A DNA stretch of 64,000 nucleotides from Pseudopithomyces maydicus (Eukaryota > Ascomycota > Dothideomycetes > Pleosporales > Didymosphaeriaceae), in assembly GCA_026873275.1 (NCBI GenBank), contig JANTUC010000009.1, positions 1-64,000 of the forward strand, read 5' to 3'. The position numbers and the translations under genes are program-made. Shown here one piece after another: positions 45,006 to 56,631 of this stretch. Numbering within the stretch: position 1 is the stretch's first letter; each line of letters opens with the position of its first letter. A model generated the notes under the pieces. The model had not been told where the DNA came from. It worked only from the letters and a program-made list of their open reading frames with translations, and searched no databases.

Positions 45006-46330
45006 ACATTGCCTCAGCATTTATCAAGTACGTTTCATGAATTTCTTTTCCTAATCTTTGTCGTCCGATCTTGGTTCAGCGAAATTGTCTTGCCTGATGT
45101 TATATAATTAATAATCTAGTAGTTATTAGTACAAACGGGAAAGTATTAATGTTAGAAATACAATCGAACAATGCTGTCAAGTGTTTTTTATTTTTGGATC
45201 TTCTTATGAATATATATTATCTATACTAGATTCTAAGCTATTATATTCGATCACTGAAAAACTCAGTAGAGAAGATGGTCCTTGATATTCTATAAGCAGC
45301 TCTTTTAGATTTAAACCTTAGAGGGTAATATTTACGTCTCGTGTATTAAGCTTCCGCGCGAGAGGTGCATGAGCCGAAGTGGAATTACACTATACATAAA
45401 GTGGTAAGGGTCTTGCCTAGCATCCTAATGATCTAGCCGAATGATTACCTTCCAGAGGTAGCATTGGTTTATCGTTTACTCAATTAGATATACGAGCATA
45501 TTCAATAGCTTGATACAGGCCGAGAATTCATACGAGGCAGAAAGTAAAGATCCTTCGATGATCAGATGAGCCGTTACCAACAGGGCTTTTTCATAAATGC
45601 TTAGGTAGGCCACGAACGAAAGCTTTGATACTGTGCGCCACGCCTTAGTTTGAGTGGAAATCAGGCTGCCATAGCTGCCGCGATTGTGAATCTAGTGCGA
45701 TCGACTATCTGTAATCGATGTGCATATTGGATGCCTATGCAATGTATTTATTTTGACAGAGTATTACAATCAAATCTCGCAAGAGATATGGTTTTTTGGT
45801 TTTCAATTAACGTCGTACAGTGGTCAATTAACGTCGTTCGAACCTGTACAGGTCATGCCGACTCCAGCCACCAAGGGCAAACTAGACGCAACGAATGAAA
45901 CAATAATGGGCAACAGAACAATACACCAAATAGGAGAGACGGCTCGCAAGAGATAGCTTGAATCGGGAATCATACGTAAGCTTCGCAGGATTAGAAGGAT
46001 CGGGCAGCCTAGCTATATTCGCTTACCCATGCACTTATCTAGCAATACCATAGCCAGGTTTTGAGAAATCATGTAAGCCTAAGACATTCACTGTGAGCAA
46101 AGAATATAAGAACCTGCAATTCAGACGTCTTCTCTGCCCATCTACCCGCTGATCTCTAACCTACCAAGCTTCGTGGTCTTCCACTTACCGCAAATCCCCT
46201 TTTCATCCAAGATTGACATCAGGTAGGTGAATTTTACTGAGGCCTCTTCACATTTCTGGATCATGAAAATCATGTCTCTTGATCCAACTGTCCAGACTCA
46301 ATCTAACTATGATTCCAGCGAACTGCGACC
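45006..46330. other. Intergenic, no gene seen
   Basis: Contains a short AT-rich patch at about 45,100-45,300, possibly a small repeat relic, and the promoter of the next gene with a TATAAG box at 46105-46110, about 220 bp before its start codon. Confidence 0.45.
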
Positions 46331-46708
46331 ATGTTCTATCAGATCATCCTCACCTCAGCCTTTTTCCTCGGTGCAAGCGTTCTCGGTGTCCCTACTCAAG
46401 AAACTGCATCTGTTTCGAAAGCCGATTCAGCTCCAACTTCAGAGGTCGTGTCGTCACTCAAAGCCCGTACTGGCGAGTATCTCGGCGGCATAGACATGGA
46501 TTCAGCGTGCCGCGATGAATGGGGAACCTTCGCCTTCGTCGAACAAAGAGACAACTCGTGCAACGCGTGGAAGTGTGGTATAGCCTATCCGATGCTGGTT
46601 ACGGGTCTAGGGGTGGACGTCAACCGTGCCTGCACGAAGCAGCATGGTGTTTCAGCATATGGTTGGTGCACCACTGGTGCATGGGGTTGGGGCTGCTACA
46701 AGAATTGA
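46331..46708 (+). CDS. Small secreted cysteine-rich protein (effector candidate)
   Basis: 125 residues from an intronless frame. Signal peptide at about 1-19 with a hydrophobic core, then a 25-residue Ser/Thr/Ala-rich spacer ending at LKAR46, a possible Kex2-type cleavage site. The mature part carries six Cys (60, 77, 82, 101, 113, 122), enough for three disulfides, and many aromatic residues near the C terminus (WCTTGAWGWGCYKN). I do not recognise the family. Size, cysteine content and the likely pro-region fit small secreted fungal proteins that act on hosts or competitors. No activity is shown. Confidence 0.75.
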   Translation: MFYQIILTSAFFLGASVLGVPTQETASVSKADSAPTSEVVSSLKARTGEYLGGIDMDSACRDEWGTFAFVEQRDNSCNAWKCGIAYPMLVTGLGVDVNRACTKQHGVSAYGWCTTGAWGWGCYKN

Positions 46709-48245
46709 AATTGGCTAGAATCCATCTCTTTAGTTGATTCCAATATACATAAGTCATTGGCAGCTCTCCATGGCTTTCCTGTTAATTTTCTGTTTTGTAA
46801 GAGCGTACGATAAGTTTCGAAAATCGCAAATAGCGCTGGGCGGGAATTAGGTGCTGCCGCCCGACAACGGTGTCATTACCGAAAAACTTGAGGTCCTATT
46901 TGCTTACTTCTTGAGCATATACAGGTAACAGATGATCATATATCACGTTTGAGCTCATATATGCAAGAGGGTTAATATATGAATTGAGTTTGTTTTGCCT
47001 GGACTGATTGTGGACAGCCCACACTCGCTGTTCGTACTTTTATTCTTTGACCTCAGTCGTCTTTTTAACCTTTTCTCTGAAGTTTGATATGTTAACAGAG
47101 CTCAAGTTCTTTCCGCGCGAGATTCCTCCTTGCTTTACTCAAAGACTGGTTTCCTAATTATTCTTTTTAAAAAGTTCTTTTTTCAACCTTCACAGTCACC
47201 TCAGCGGCAGATACCGATCTTGGTCAGTTCAGGACTAGAGGGGTTTCTAGAAAATCTTCTAAAAGAACAGCGGGTAGCACAAGTAACTTAGGTTTTACTA
47301 CCTGCCTAAACAACCATGCAGTCACGAGTCCGACATGTTCCATTGGCAAATTCACTCCTATTGATATCAGAAGTGCCATAGAGCAAGCAGATGCTATGAA
47401 ACTCGGCAAAATAGTTAATAGACTACATTACCCATCCATCTATAGGCCCACCAAAGCAATCAAGGCTAATAATATTATAAAGGCGAAAGGTTCCAATCGT
47501 GTCAAGACGGTAAGGAGAAAGAAGCATATTTTGCAAGACGTACACGCGGTGGAAGAACGAGAGGTAAAGCCCGACCCAAGACTGCAAGGTCCAGGAAGTC
47601 GCTCAGGAAAAGGACCCAGAAAAGGCTGTACCGAAGAAGTTTCCTAAAGGAAAAGCTGCAAAGATAACAAAGAGCAACTCAACTACAGATCATGTAAAAA
47701 GCTTCACAAAGTCGGGGAGAGCGAGTGAACACTCTCTATACTTTCCAAGTGGGCTTAGAAGCGTAATTAATTCGCGTTATACTGGAGATAACAAGCTGGC
47801 TTGTAGACTAGTGGGCATATTTCCTGAAGTCCGCCATATCATCCCAGGCAGGACGTTCAGATATGTCAAAACCACTGAGAGAAAGTCCAGCTGAGCACAA
47901 GAGTATCAGATTTGCGCCGAAAATTTGGGGTCCGGGGGAAGTAATGCGAAGGGCAAGATAGCCTAACCTCAAGCTTTGTCGCTTATTGAATTTTTGGTAG
48001 GAACTTGGTTTAAACTTTGCGATACATCTTAATCGCATATCTTTGGATCGTTCATGCTAAACATTTCGGATGACTGTCTGCATAACAACAATTCCTACAA
48101 CGTTAAGTCTTCCTAATTTGGCAACGAAACAAGTGCCATTTTGATATATATTGCAGCAGGATCTTAAGGGAAGTAATCATGCTTGATTTGATTGACTTGT
48201 GTGGATTATGTTAACTCTATGACTCTATTGCAAGCGATGATGTCG
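46709..48245. other. Intergenic, one Lys-rich open stretch of unclear status
   Basis: An open frame without ATG at about 47,555-47,893 (plus) encodes a basic stretch with PKKFPKGKAAKITKS and continues for some 110 codons. An overlapping frame with ATG at 47396 gives 83 basic residues. Neither matches a family I know. They may be remnants of a lost gene. The rest shows nothing. Confidence 0.3.
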
Positions 48246-51074
48246 CTAGACAATATGAACATCTTCCCAAACACTGTTGTCTTTGGCGTCCTTATACGGA
48301 TCAAAATCGATACCGCGTAGATAACCCTCCCCAACAAGGCTGTATGAGCAATCGTGACTTGGCGTTGTTCTGCCCTTTCCGTAATACAGCTTCGCGCTTC
48401 TCCGCATCACAAATTGACTAGGTGCTTCCTTGAACGAGAAGATCATGTCTCCGACTTCAGCATACTTAGGCACAAGGCCCAAGAATCCTTGCTGAGTAAT
48501 GCAGAGCCGTCGACCGCTCCAGGTGCCGGCGCAAAAATCTTCGAATAAACAATCTTGTTTCACAAGCTCGAGGTTTTTACGTGGCTCACCCTTCTCGGTG
48601 TTGGTGGTGTGCCGAATCCCCTGTCGTTGTAGCATTCCTTCCCACCAACAGCGACTCCAACTACCCGGTACTTTGCCACCGACTAGAGTTTGGCACAGGG
48701 CTTCGTGAACACTCTGTTTTTGGTTTAATTCCTTTGTAGGAATGTACAAAGTATCAATATCAGCATCCAGGACTCGCTCTACAAGTTCCAGAGTAGCCCC
48801 CAGTGCCTCTACGAAATCATTTGACACCCTATCACGCATGTTGCCGCCTTCGCGGCTCACTGTCCGTCGTAACGGTGACTGATGCTGGACGTTTGTATAT
48901 ACCGGTGCTAAATGACTGATCACGTCAAGCTCGCATGCGGGGACGATGAGTGTTGTGCCTTGATCGCACATAGGTGTTGGGTCTTCAGCCCACGTCGTTT
49001 TCTTTGCTTTTTCATCGTTCACTTCTGCAAGGGCATCATCCTGGCGGCTATTAGTGTATATGAACCTTCTAGGCTGGACCTCGGACTTGAGGATCCGGCA
49101 CCCGCGGCTCTGATTGAAGTCCGGGACCCAAGTTGGTGCGTCTAACATGTCCCTACTGCGTTCCGCGGCGTAGCCAATTCCTGCCCTTGCCAGGAGACCT
49201 GGTACTGTATATATCCACAGTATGTGTCGAGCGGCCTCTGTATACACCTCGCTCACCGTCATTTTGTGGTCGACTGTAATAGCAAATGTCTTTCCAAAGG
49301 ACGGCCTGTGGATTCCAAGCAGAGCGAAAACTTTGTCACGGGGATCACCGGCCTGACGGTGGGCGGTACGGTCAAGGAGGTCCCATAGGTGTGTTTCGTT
49401 CCCCTTTTTTATGTCCGTTCTCCAGAACTGGATGGCCCGTATACTGTCGGTAGCCCGGAGTACAGCCTGTAATGGTGGCGCAGTCAAAATGTCACTGTTG
49501 TACCTGAGAACTGTCAATCCCCGCACAAGGCTTTCCCAGCTAATTTCGATATTGTTGATTAGGACTCGTGCTGATGGGGCTAAAGTGACTTCTTGCACTA
49601 CCCACATGCGTTCAAACCACTGATTCTCGACTAGGCCCATAATCGACTCTCGGACTTTGAGGCTTGCAGCATGCCACAGACGCTTTACCTTTTGCTCATA
49701 CCTGCTATCTGGGTAGTTTGCAAATCGATTCAGCATGACTATGGCACCTGCTGCGACTTCAGTGTCGATAGCAAGCTCCCGAATGGTTTGATTAGTCAAT
49801 ACTGGTCGTGTTCGCATCCAAATGGTGACAAGACGAGCCGAACTGTATATATCAGCCATGATCTGAACTTGCTCTGACCTTTCTTGCATGTCGCCCTGGT
49901 TCATGCAGATGGTGTCTATCCAGATCAGTCGCGGCATTAGCGTTGAGCTCATGTCGTGCAGGACATGGAATGCATTTCGTGGGATGAATAGAGTGTAGCC
50001 ATTCACATGTGCCATGTGGTTCCGTGTCCCATCGCCCCACACGTAGGATACGGCTTCAAAACCTGGTGCCTCATCTAGATTCGTCGCAAACATCGTGCAG
50101 CAAATCTTCTCATGAGCAAGTCTTGGGTGCAATATAAGCAATCTGATGCATCTTGGACCCAAACGCTGATACAGACCCGCGGGTATGTCTGCTTGAACGC
50201 TGGCCGCAGCGTAGGGTATCTTTTGGTCTGTGCCTCCCACCTCCAATGATGAGGAAAGGTTTGTTGTAATCATCTTCTGGGTGATTGAAAATTTTATTGC
50301 TTGAATGTCGTCCTTTAACACAAATGGTAGACGGTGTTTTGTCATGGCTGCTTCGAGCCAAATCCAACAAGCGAGCAATAATAGAGGCACTAAAGGGAGG
50401 CACAAAAGTGAGTGCCTTGGGAGTGATAGATAACTGAGCGGGGCTTCTTCATGTTTGTGCAAGGCCTTGGTGGTAATGAACCACAGCACTATAGAAATGC
50501 TGCGCTGGAACATTTTCTGGATGACTTTACGATTGGATAGGCCAGTGATCAAGCCCTTCCGGTTTCTCCAGGGTCCCCAGATCCAATTCAAAAAGGCGTG
50601 GCTCATGCATATCGCCGTGAAGAGACGCAGTCCCTGTTCTGGAAATCCGAAGAAATCTCGAGGAGGGCGGCGTTGGACATACCAATCAATGGCCCTAAAC
50701 ACTGGAGCGACGGTCGCCGTACTAAGAAGTATTCTACAACAAATCCAAGCAGAGTACGAGTTCTTGACCGCGACTCTGTGTGTGGATGTCGGCACGAAGA
50801 AATATTCCACTGGAATCTGTGCTAGAGGCCCTGCTACCGGAAGCAATACAAAATAAAGTAGCACCGTGGCTGGGAGTATAGACACAGCAAGATTGTAGAC
50901 GTCGCGTTGAAAAAGGTTGATAGAAGCGATTAGAACAGATGCCTTGTCGGAGTAATTCAGGTCATTTTCTACCAGGTAACGACACCCGCGACTCAGAGTT
51001 TTTCCCATTTTCTTTGCCCCGTTTGAGATTGGGGATGTCTTTCTGTATAGCGAATCAACCGCATTTTCTGGCAT
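48246..51074 (-). CDS. HET-domain protein with N-terminal membrane region
   Basis: 942 residues in one uninterrupted frame, start ATG at 51074. Residues about 60-85, 108-128, 150-166, 190-203 and 222-245 are hydrophobic and likely form four or five membrane helices. A HET domain follows at about 339-500 with its three blocks: AVSYVWGD (341-348), LIWIDTICMNQ (383-393) with the ERSEQVQIMADIY segment, and a WFERMWVVQE block near 490. The C-terminal third is typical of long HET proteins. HET proteins trigger vegetative incompatibility cell death when activated. A membrane-anchored form is unusual and suggests signalling at a membrane. It sits alone, with no obvious partner gene beside it. Confidence 0.85.
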   Translation of the reverse strand: MPENAVDSLYRKTSPISNGAKKMGKTLSRGCRYLVENDLNYSDKASVLIASINLFQRDVYNLAVSILPATVLLYFVLLPVAGPLAQIPVEYFFVPTSTHRVAVKNSYSAWICCRILLSTATVAPVFRAIDWYVQRRPPRDFFGFPEQGLRLFTAICMSHAFLNWIWGPWRNRKGLITGLSNRKVIQKMFQRSISIVLWFITTKALHKHEEAPLSYLSLPRHSLLCLPLVPLLLLACWIWLEAAMTKHRLPFVLKDDIQAIKFSITQKMITTNLSSSLEVGGTDQKIPYAAASVQADIPAGLYQRLGPRCIRLLILHPRLAHEKICCTMFATNLDEAPGFEAVSYVWGDGTRNHMAHVNGYTLFIPRNAFHVLHDMSSTLMPRLIWIDTICMNQGDMQERSEQVQIMADIYSSARLVTIWMRTRPVLTNQTIRELAIDTEVAAGAIVMLNRFANYPDSRYEQKVKRLWHAASLKVRESIMGLVENQWFERMWVVQEVTLAPSARVLINNIEISWESLVRGLTVLRYNSDILTAPPLQAVLRATDSIRAIQFWRTDIKKGNETHLWDLLDRTAHRQAGDPRDKVFALLGIHRPSFGKTFAITVDHKMTVSEVYTEAARHILWIYTVPGLLARAGIGYAAERSRDMLDAPTWVPDFNQSRGCRILKSEVQPRRFIYTNSRQDDALAEVNDEKAKKTTWAEDPTPMCDQGTTLIVPACELDVISHLAPVYTNVQHQSPLRRTVSREGGNMRDRVSNDFVEALGATLELVERVLDADIDTLYIPTKELNQKQSVHEALCQTLVGGKVPGSWSRCWWEGMLQRQGIRHTTNTEKGEPRKNLELVKQDCLFEDFCAGTWSGRRLCITQQGFLGLVPKYAEVGDMIFSFKEAPSQFVMRRSAKLYYGKGRTTPSHDCSYSLVGEGYLRGIDFDPYKDAKDNSVWEDVHIV

Positions 51075-51716
51075 CGTGAAAGGGAAGTTGTAATCAATGC
51101 GATTACGCCCTGGAAATGAATGAGGAATATAAGAAGATGTTCAGACGGAACGATATATACGATACGTCATCTGCAGATCATGTTATAGCGGGGTGTAGCG
51201 TGGATCTTTCTCGTTTTGTCCGTTATGGGAAGATGACAGATCATTCTTTCTAACAACGCTTATTCGTGAATTAAGCGATGCTGACCTGTGTAAATCATCC
51301 ACGTAAAGGAGCGACAAAATTTCAACAAAGGTGCGGTCTTTTAACGTAATGGAATCAAAAAGGAATTTTTAGTCGGTGTATACAAGTCAAGCGCGACCAC
51401 AATGAAGGACGACGGTTAAGATGGAGCCACAATCTGCGATATCTCTGACACCTTCTATATACTAGACAGTAGCAGCACTGAGGTTGACGACTATCTTCTT
51501 ACTCGCCCAATTCAATCGGCTAGAGAGATATTAAATTCTGAAACGTCGACGATACCAAGGTTTAAAAGTTCCATATGGAAGAAGTAGTACAGCAACTTAC
51601 TAAACATCAATAATTACTGAAGACTGAACGATACAGAATTCTAACGAACTTTTCTAATGATGCATAAGAGCTATGCACCATTTTATCTTCGACGTAAACT
51701 TGTATTGTAAACCTTG
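51075..51716. other. Intergenic, no gene seen
   Basis: Promoter of the minus-strand HET gene and 3' side of the next minus-strand gene. No supported frame. Confidence 0.5.
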
Positions 51717-52816
51717 TCATGTATCCGAGGCTTCCGGAATTCCTGTGAGACCTATGTATGTTGAATCATTCTCGCCCTCATCACTCTCTTCCAACGCATT
51801 TCTCATCCCAGAGAGCTCAAACATCAAGACTGCCCGACAGACGACCGCAGAGCCCATAAATCGTGCGATGATTTGGATGCTATCCACGTAGCCTATGACA
51901 TGTTAAAATTCGCGGTCTACTCGCTTGGTGGCATTGACGAAGAAGCCATACCGAGGAATTGTATAGAACTGAAAGCAATTGTCCCCCAGAGTATATGCGT
52001 GGCTGTCACGATTGAAGTCCACCACGAAACCACAAGAAAGAGGTACGTCTCTTGCTTCCAAGCTAAAGCCAGCTTATCTTGCGTAATACAAGGCGTGACC
52101 TCGTGTCTCAGCCATCGTAAAGCCTTGCTTGGCCATTCGTCCCTCCGTCGTGACTTATCTCTGACCCGTAGCGCTAACGTCCATACGCCGAATAGATGAA
52201 TGGAGAGCGTGAGAACGGTCCAGAGTATCTGAAAATAGGCAGTGTCACAGCTGATGGAGCTTATGGTCCAGTAACCTGTATAGAAGGAAGATGTGTATAC
52301 GTTCGCTACGGCTCCGATGACGAGGGCGTATTGGAATGTCGAGATGAGAACTGATTGCCAAGGAGAGAAATACTTCGGAGTCAGATGGCCTGGTCTTTCC
52401 TTTAGCTCTTTGATGGGATTTGGATAGACGAAGGTAGGGAGAGGATAAACGGATGGGGAACCGGCGGCCAGTAACAGGGCAAGTAGTGGTCGACGTCGTG
52501 CCAGAAGAGCCGTCTCAGCGGTGCTCGAGCTAAGGAAGAGTAGAATCGATGGCATAAGACCTAATGCGACGGTTCCGCTCGCCAAGTTGCCTTTGATTAC
52601 TTCGTTTGTATTCTCCAGGATGCAGTTTAGAAGCTCGTGGCATACTTCAGCCCCATCTTCTTTCAGTTGGTAGTAATGCAGACACTGATTATCTCGAATC
52701 GCTGTGAAATTTTTGCGATAAACGGGGAAGAACTCGTGAAATCGTGTATTTTTGGCATATACATCCTGGGCGTATAGTAGCGTGATCAGGCTTAGGATAG
52801 TATATGAACGGCCCAT
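51717..52816 (-). CDS. Polytopic membrane protein with luminal N-terminal domain, unknown function
   Basis: Two exons inferred, 52816-51952 and 51892-51717, with a 59-bp intron, giving 346 residues. The signal peptide or first helix is at 1-21. A luminal segment carries Cys45, Cys59 and Cys64, and hydrophobic helices follow near 82-97, 160-178, 195-215, 258-280 and, after the intron, around the FMGSAVVCRAVLMFELSGM segment. The acidic C-terminal tail ends at a TGA at 51717. Layout resembles a family of uncharacterised fungal plasma-membrane proteins. Splicing restores a further helix and conserved-looking sequence, which is why I prefer it to the shorter unspliced 299-residue frame. Confidence 0.7.
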
Positions 52817-54058
52817 GCCGATGAAGCGTCAAATCACTGGGTGGTCGAGACGGGAATTTTCGAACGAACGATCGTTAGCAGTGGTCATGCGATCATGAGC
52901 GCCACTGTATTGTTGCGAATTGTTGTAGAAAAATCGACCTCACCACGTCGCGAGGCTGAAACTCTTGCACATGTTCTTTGGTGCCAAGATACGAGGCAAC
53001 CCTGGTCGCTTGTACTGCTTTTGAATACATGCATGCTCCGCGGAGTGATCATCCAATGTAAACGGCCGTAAGTCATGCTGACAACTCGTGCGAGCTGTCT
53101 TGGCTGGCCAAGTTAGGATTTTTTGGAGATAAACAATCTGATTTGGGCCAGGCGCCATTGGCGAAGGCGCAAGAGTGAGGCAGCCTCGTTGTATCTTTCT
53201 ATTTTTTGTCTGGTCTGATGATCCCTATGCAAAATCCTAAACGAAGCTGCGAATTGGAGTCCAGCATCCCAAAGCTTCCAGGGGATTCAACTATTACTCG
53301 GGTTTACGCACGCTTTTTATAAGCCACTCTTTTTACGCTGTCCAGTAGGGAGACACTTTCTGCCACCTATTATTTACGCCGTCGTCGGCGTATTGACTCT
53401 TCACCCTTCTCACTAATTTCCAAATCGTATTACTGGGGATGTATGCAAACTTCTTCATTCACTGATAGCCAGCAACATATCAGTGCACGACTTTGTATGT
53501 GCTTTGGATGATTCATTGCTCATGTCGGCGTTCTGATAGTAATCCAATCACAACAAAGTAGACTAACAGGTTGTTAACCAAAGACGAAAGTGATACAGTT
53601 GCTAGATGCATAATCAGTCTTGTAAACTTTTGCGTTTGCGATATAGGCGACAAAAGCAGACTTATCTAAGCACATATTGATCTCAGCAAAGCATGTACAT
53701 CTGGAATATAGATCGGTGATGGAGAGATTGTCTGTTCTTTAGGCCCGTCGATGACCTAGATCACATTACTAGATCGTGCACGCATTCAAACGTGTCAACC
53801 TTCACGGCAAAATTTTGGCATTCGAATAAAGTCTCTTGTAGTAATATTTATGGAGAGTAAACCAAAGTATCAACGTACCAAGATAAAATTTACATATTTG
53901 AAATAGTGAACCCAGAAAACTAGGACCGAAAATGCTATCTTACATACATCCCACGTGGTCGTGACGCCGTAACTACCTACCCGCCCGAAATTAGCAGCCT
54001 GTGCACGTCAATCATCGCAAAGGTTGAAAAGAACAAAAACCCCTTCTTTTTCCCGAGC
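52817..54058. other. Intergenic, no gene seen
   Basis: About 1.2 kb without a supported frame or RNA gene. Short frames near 52,841-53,158 lie on both strands and have no family features. Confidence 0.5.
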
Positions 54059-55150
54059 TCAACTGTACTGCCTGCTCTTCGCAGCGAGCTCGTCCTCCCG
54101 CTTCTTCTTCTCGGCCTCTGCCTTCTTCAGCTCGCGCACCACGCCGCCGGTAGCCGTCCACCACGTATCCGTTCCCCACCTCACCAGGCGTTCTGCTGCA
54201 CCACGTGGCCCATCAACCGCAGGTCGCACGTCCAGGAAGAAGACCGGCTCACCCGTCGCCTCGGGCTCGCCCTCGTAGTAATCGATGACGTATCGCACCT
54301 CCTCGCAACCCTTCTCGTTGCAGCGCTCCACGAACCAGTCGTGGCGATCGAAGGGCGGGGGCGTCGCAAACTTGCCGGGCCATCCCCAGGCAGCCCACTG
54401 CATGATCTGCGACTTAGGGGTCGGCTCGGTAGGGCGGCCAGTGAAGCGCAGGAGCTTGGGGGCGGGATAGACTTGTCGGTCCAGGTGGTGGTGTCGAAGG
54501 GATCTTCGGCGGTGCCGAGCGTCTTGTTTGCGTTTTCCTCGCCCCGCTTGCAGATGTTGTAGCCCTCTACGATGCCGCGCGAGAAGCGCCTTTCCCAGCC
54601 CATGATCTCCGCCCAGGCGCCCTCGTTCAGGAAGTTGTGGACCGAGACCATCGACTCGACGGCGTCGATGGGAGTATCGTTGTAGCCTTTTCGGAGCATG
54701 GCGTTGTACATTTGCTGGGGGAGGGGTATTCCCAGAGCGAGCCGTCAGCCTTGGGGATGGTGGACTGCTCGCGCGACAGAGGGAGGTCTAGCGATTGATT
54801 TTCGGCGCGCTCGTTGGAGAGGTTGAAGAACATGTTGTTGAGGGGGTTGAGGCGGGAAAGGAGGCCGGTTTTTGATTCTTCGGCGGATGTGGCGGTGGGC
54901 GCATTCGATGCGTTGTCGGGGGGCACGTAAGGGCAGGCGCCTGCTGGCGTCGACGGCGGTTCGGCCTTGCCCGATGGCGGTGCCATCTTATTGTGCATAG
55001 GGCAGGCTGGCTACATGGTTGTTAGATACAGGATAGGGATCCGGTGAAGTTTGCACGTACAGGAGGTTGTGCGTTGTCTCGTGGCATGGGGTGTGGCGCT
55101 ACTCGCGCGACAGGCGCGGAGGGTGCTGTATCTGCCCAAAACCATCCCAT
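54059..55150 (-). CDS. Holocytochrome c synthase (cytochrome c heme lyase), two frame breaks
   Basis: Start ATG at 55150 with the family's N terminus MGWFWAD. Exon 1 is 55150-55061, the intron 55060-55011 (50 bp) and exon 2 runs to 54059. Two Cys-Pro heme motifs are present, C33-P34-M-H and C56-P57. The LWEYPSP segment, the NFLNEGAW block, a FTGRPTEPTPK segment and the PPFDRHDW block follow in family order, ending in a Lys/Glu-rich tail. It attaches heme to cytochrome c in the mitochondrial intermembrane space. One base is missing in a C run near 54,719 and another in a G run near 54,470. Adding both restores 318 codons in exon 2. Loss should abolish respiration, so I suspect base-calling errors. 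Confidence 0.88.
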
Positions 55151-56560
55151 GGTGTATTAATGGTATTAAAAAAAGACTTGGGTATCAAGGAAGAAAAGTT
55201 TTGTGGTTGTGTACGTGGTGGATGGCGATGCGGAGATTGTCGGGGAGAAACTTTTTGGGTCGCTCGAGGGTGCACGGTCTACTCGTCATAATCGGAACGA
55301 TCCCGACGCTGATTGGCTGATTTAAGACGCCACGGTCTGCTCCATTCACCCTTGGCTTTTCTCATTGCCGAAAGCCAATATAGTCCCTGCAGCATTGCTA
55401 GCCGACATCTTATATTGCTCCCGCCATTGCATTGCATCTGCAGCCAGCTGCAGCTATCTGCCGTGATACGAAGCATCTACCATAAATTGCAAAGGGCTTC
55501 TTGTCAACTACAGTGATTCCCACCAGCCTATACTACCTTCATGGTAGACCTTTCAGATTCTCACTCATAGATTTGGAGAAGGAATAGCTGTCCTCTCTTT
55601 GAAATAAAAATCCCCTGTTTTATTAGTATTCAATATTGTAATTACTTGTTTGCACACTATGTCTTCTTTCCTTCTACATCCTATAGCTTCCCTCTTAAAT
55701 GTCCGCTCCCAGCAACAAAATCTTCAAACCGATAGTAGGAAGATGTCCAAATCCGTGTGCACAGTAAAAAACAGCATTGGGTTCGCAAAGAAAATGCAAA
55801 TCTAATGGTGCTTATCCCTTACCGTCCTATCCCATCGTAGCACTCACTCACTTGCATTACCATCAGTATCTTCAAAGCTATCGCAGTCTTAGGGAAGCAT
55901 GATTTACCGACAAACCCAAGTCAATTTTCATCGGGCGACAGGCATATCATCACAAGCCCCCATATAGCTATATTGCGCATCTATGTGCATTTGAAAGTGC
56001 AGGAACATAAGCTGAGGTCTGTATTGATCCTTTCAACGTTCAAATAAGCCATAAATGGCAGCTCGGTATGTTTACACAAGTAACCGGATTCGATTACTTG
56101 AATCATTCTAGTCGTAATTCGTTCCCAGGAAGATTCGAAGGCTCCAAGGTTGACCTATAGGCACGTGACGTCCGAGGTCCCGAGGTCAGGCAAAGGGAGC
56201 CCGAAACAGGAAGGAACATCATCATATACCAGATCGATACTCATGACCAATCACCACGAATAGTGCACAGATAACATTAAACCCATTTCACACATCTGCA
56301 AAGCATATCGAGAAGTCAAAGATATCAATTATAAAAAATGACCGTGATACCATCGCTTTAGAACCCCTCTACCTAGCCCTTAATCTAACAAAGGAAATAA
56401 AAATTCGTCGGAGATTACCCGATCCGCAAGTGAAGTTAAGTTACGTCGTCCAGCCTCTACCAGGAAGCGAAACTAGGAAAAAAAAAGAAGGGTGGAAAAT
56501 TAAGAAATACGAAATTAGGGTTTTGTTGAGGCCGTGCTCGTCGTCTCTTTGTTTTTTGTT
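55151..56560. other. Intergenic, no gene seen
   Basis: Promoter side of the heme lyase gene and downstream region of the NRPS-like gene. No frame with family features. Confidence 0.5.
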
Positions 56561-56594
56561 GTTCTCTCTCTCTCTCACACACACACACACATCC
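56561..56594. repeat. TC/AC microsatellite
   Basis: A run of TC dinucleotides followed by AC dinucleotides, in the 3' region of the minus-strand NRPS-like gene. Confidence 0.8.
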
Positions 56595-56631
56595 CCGTTC
56601 CCCAGAGATGCCCCGCAGTCCGTCCGTCCGC

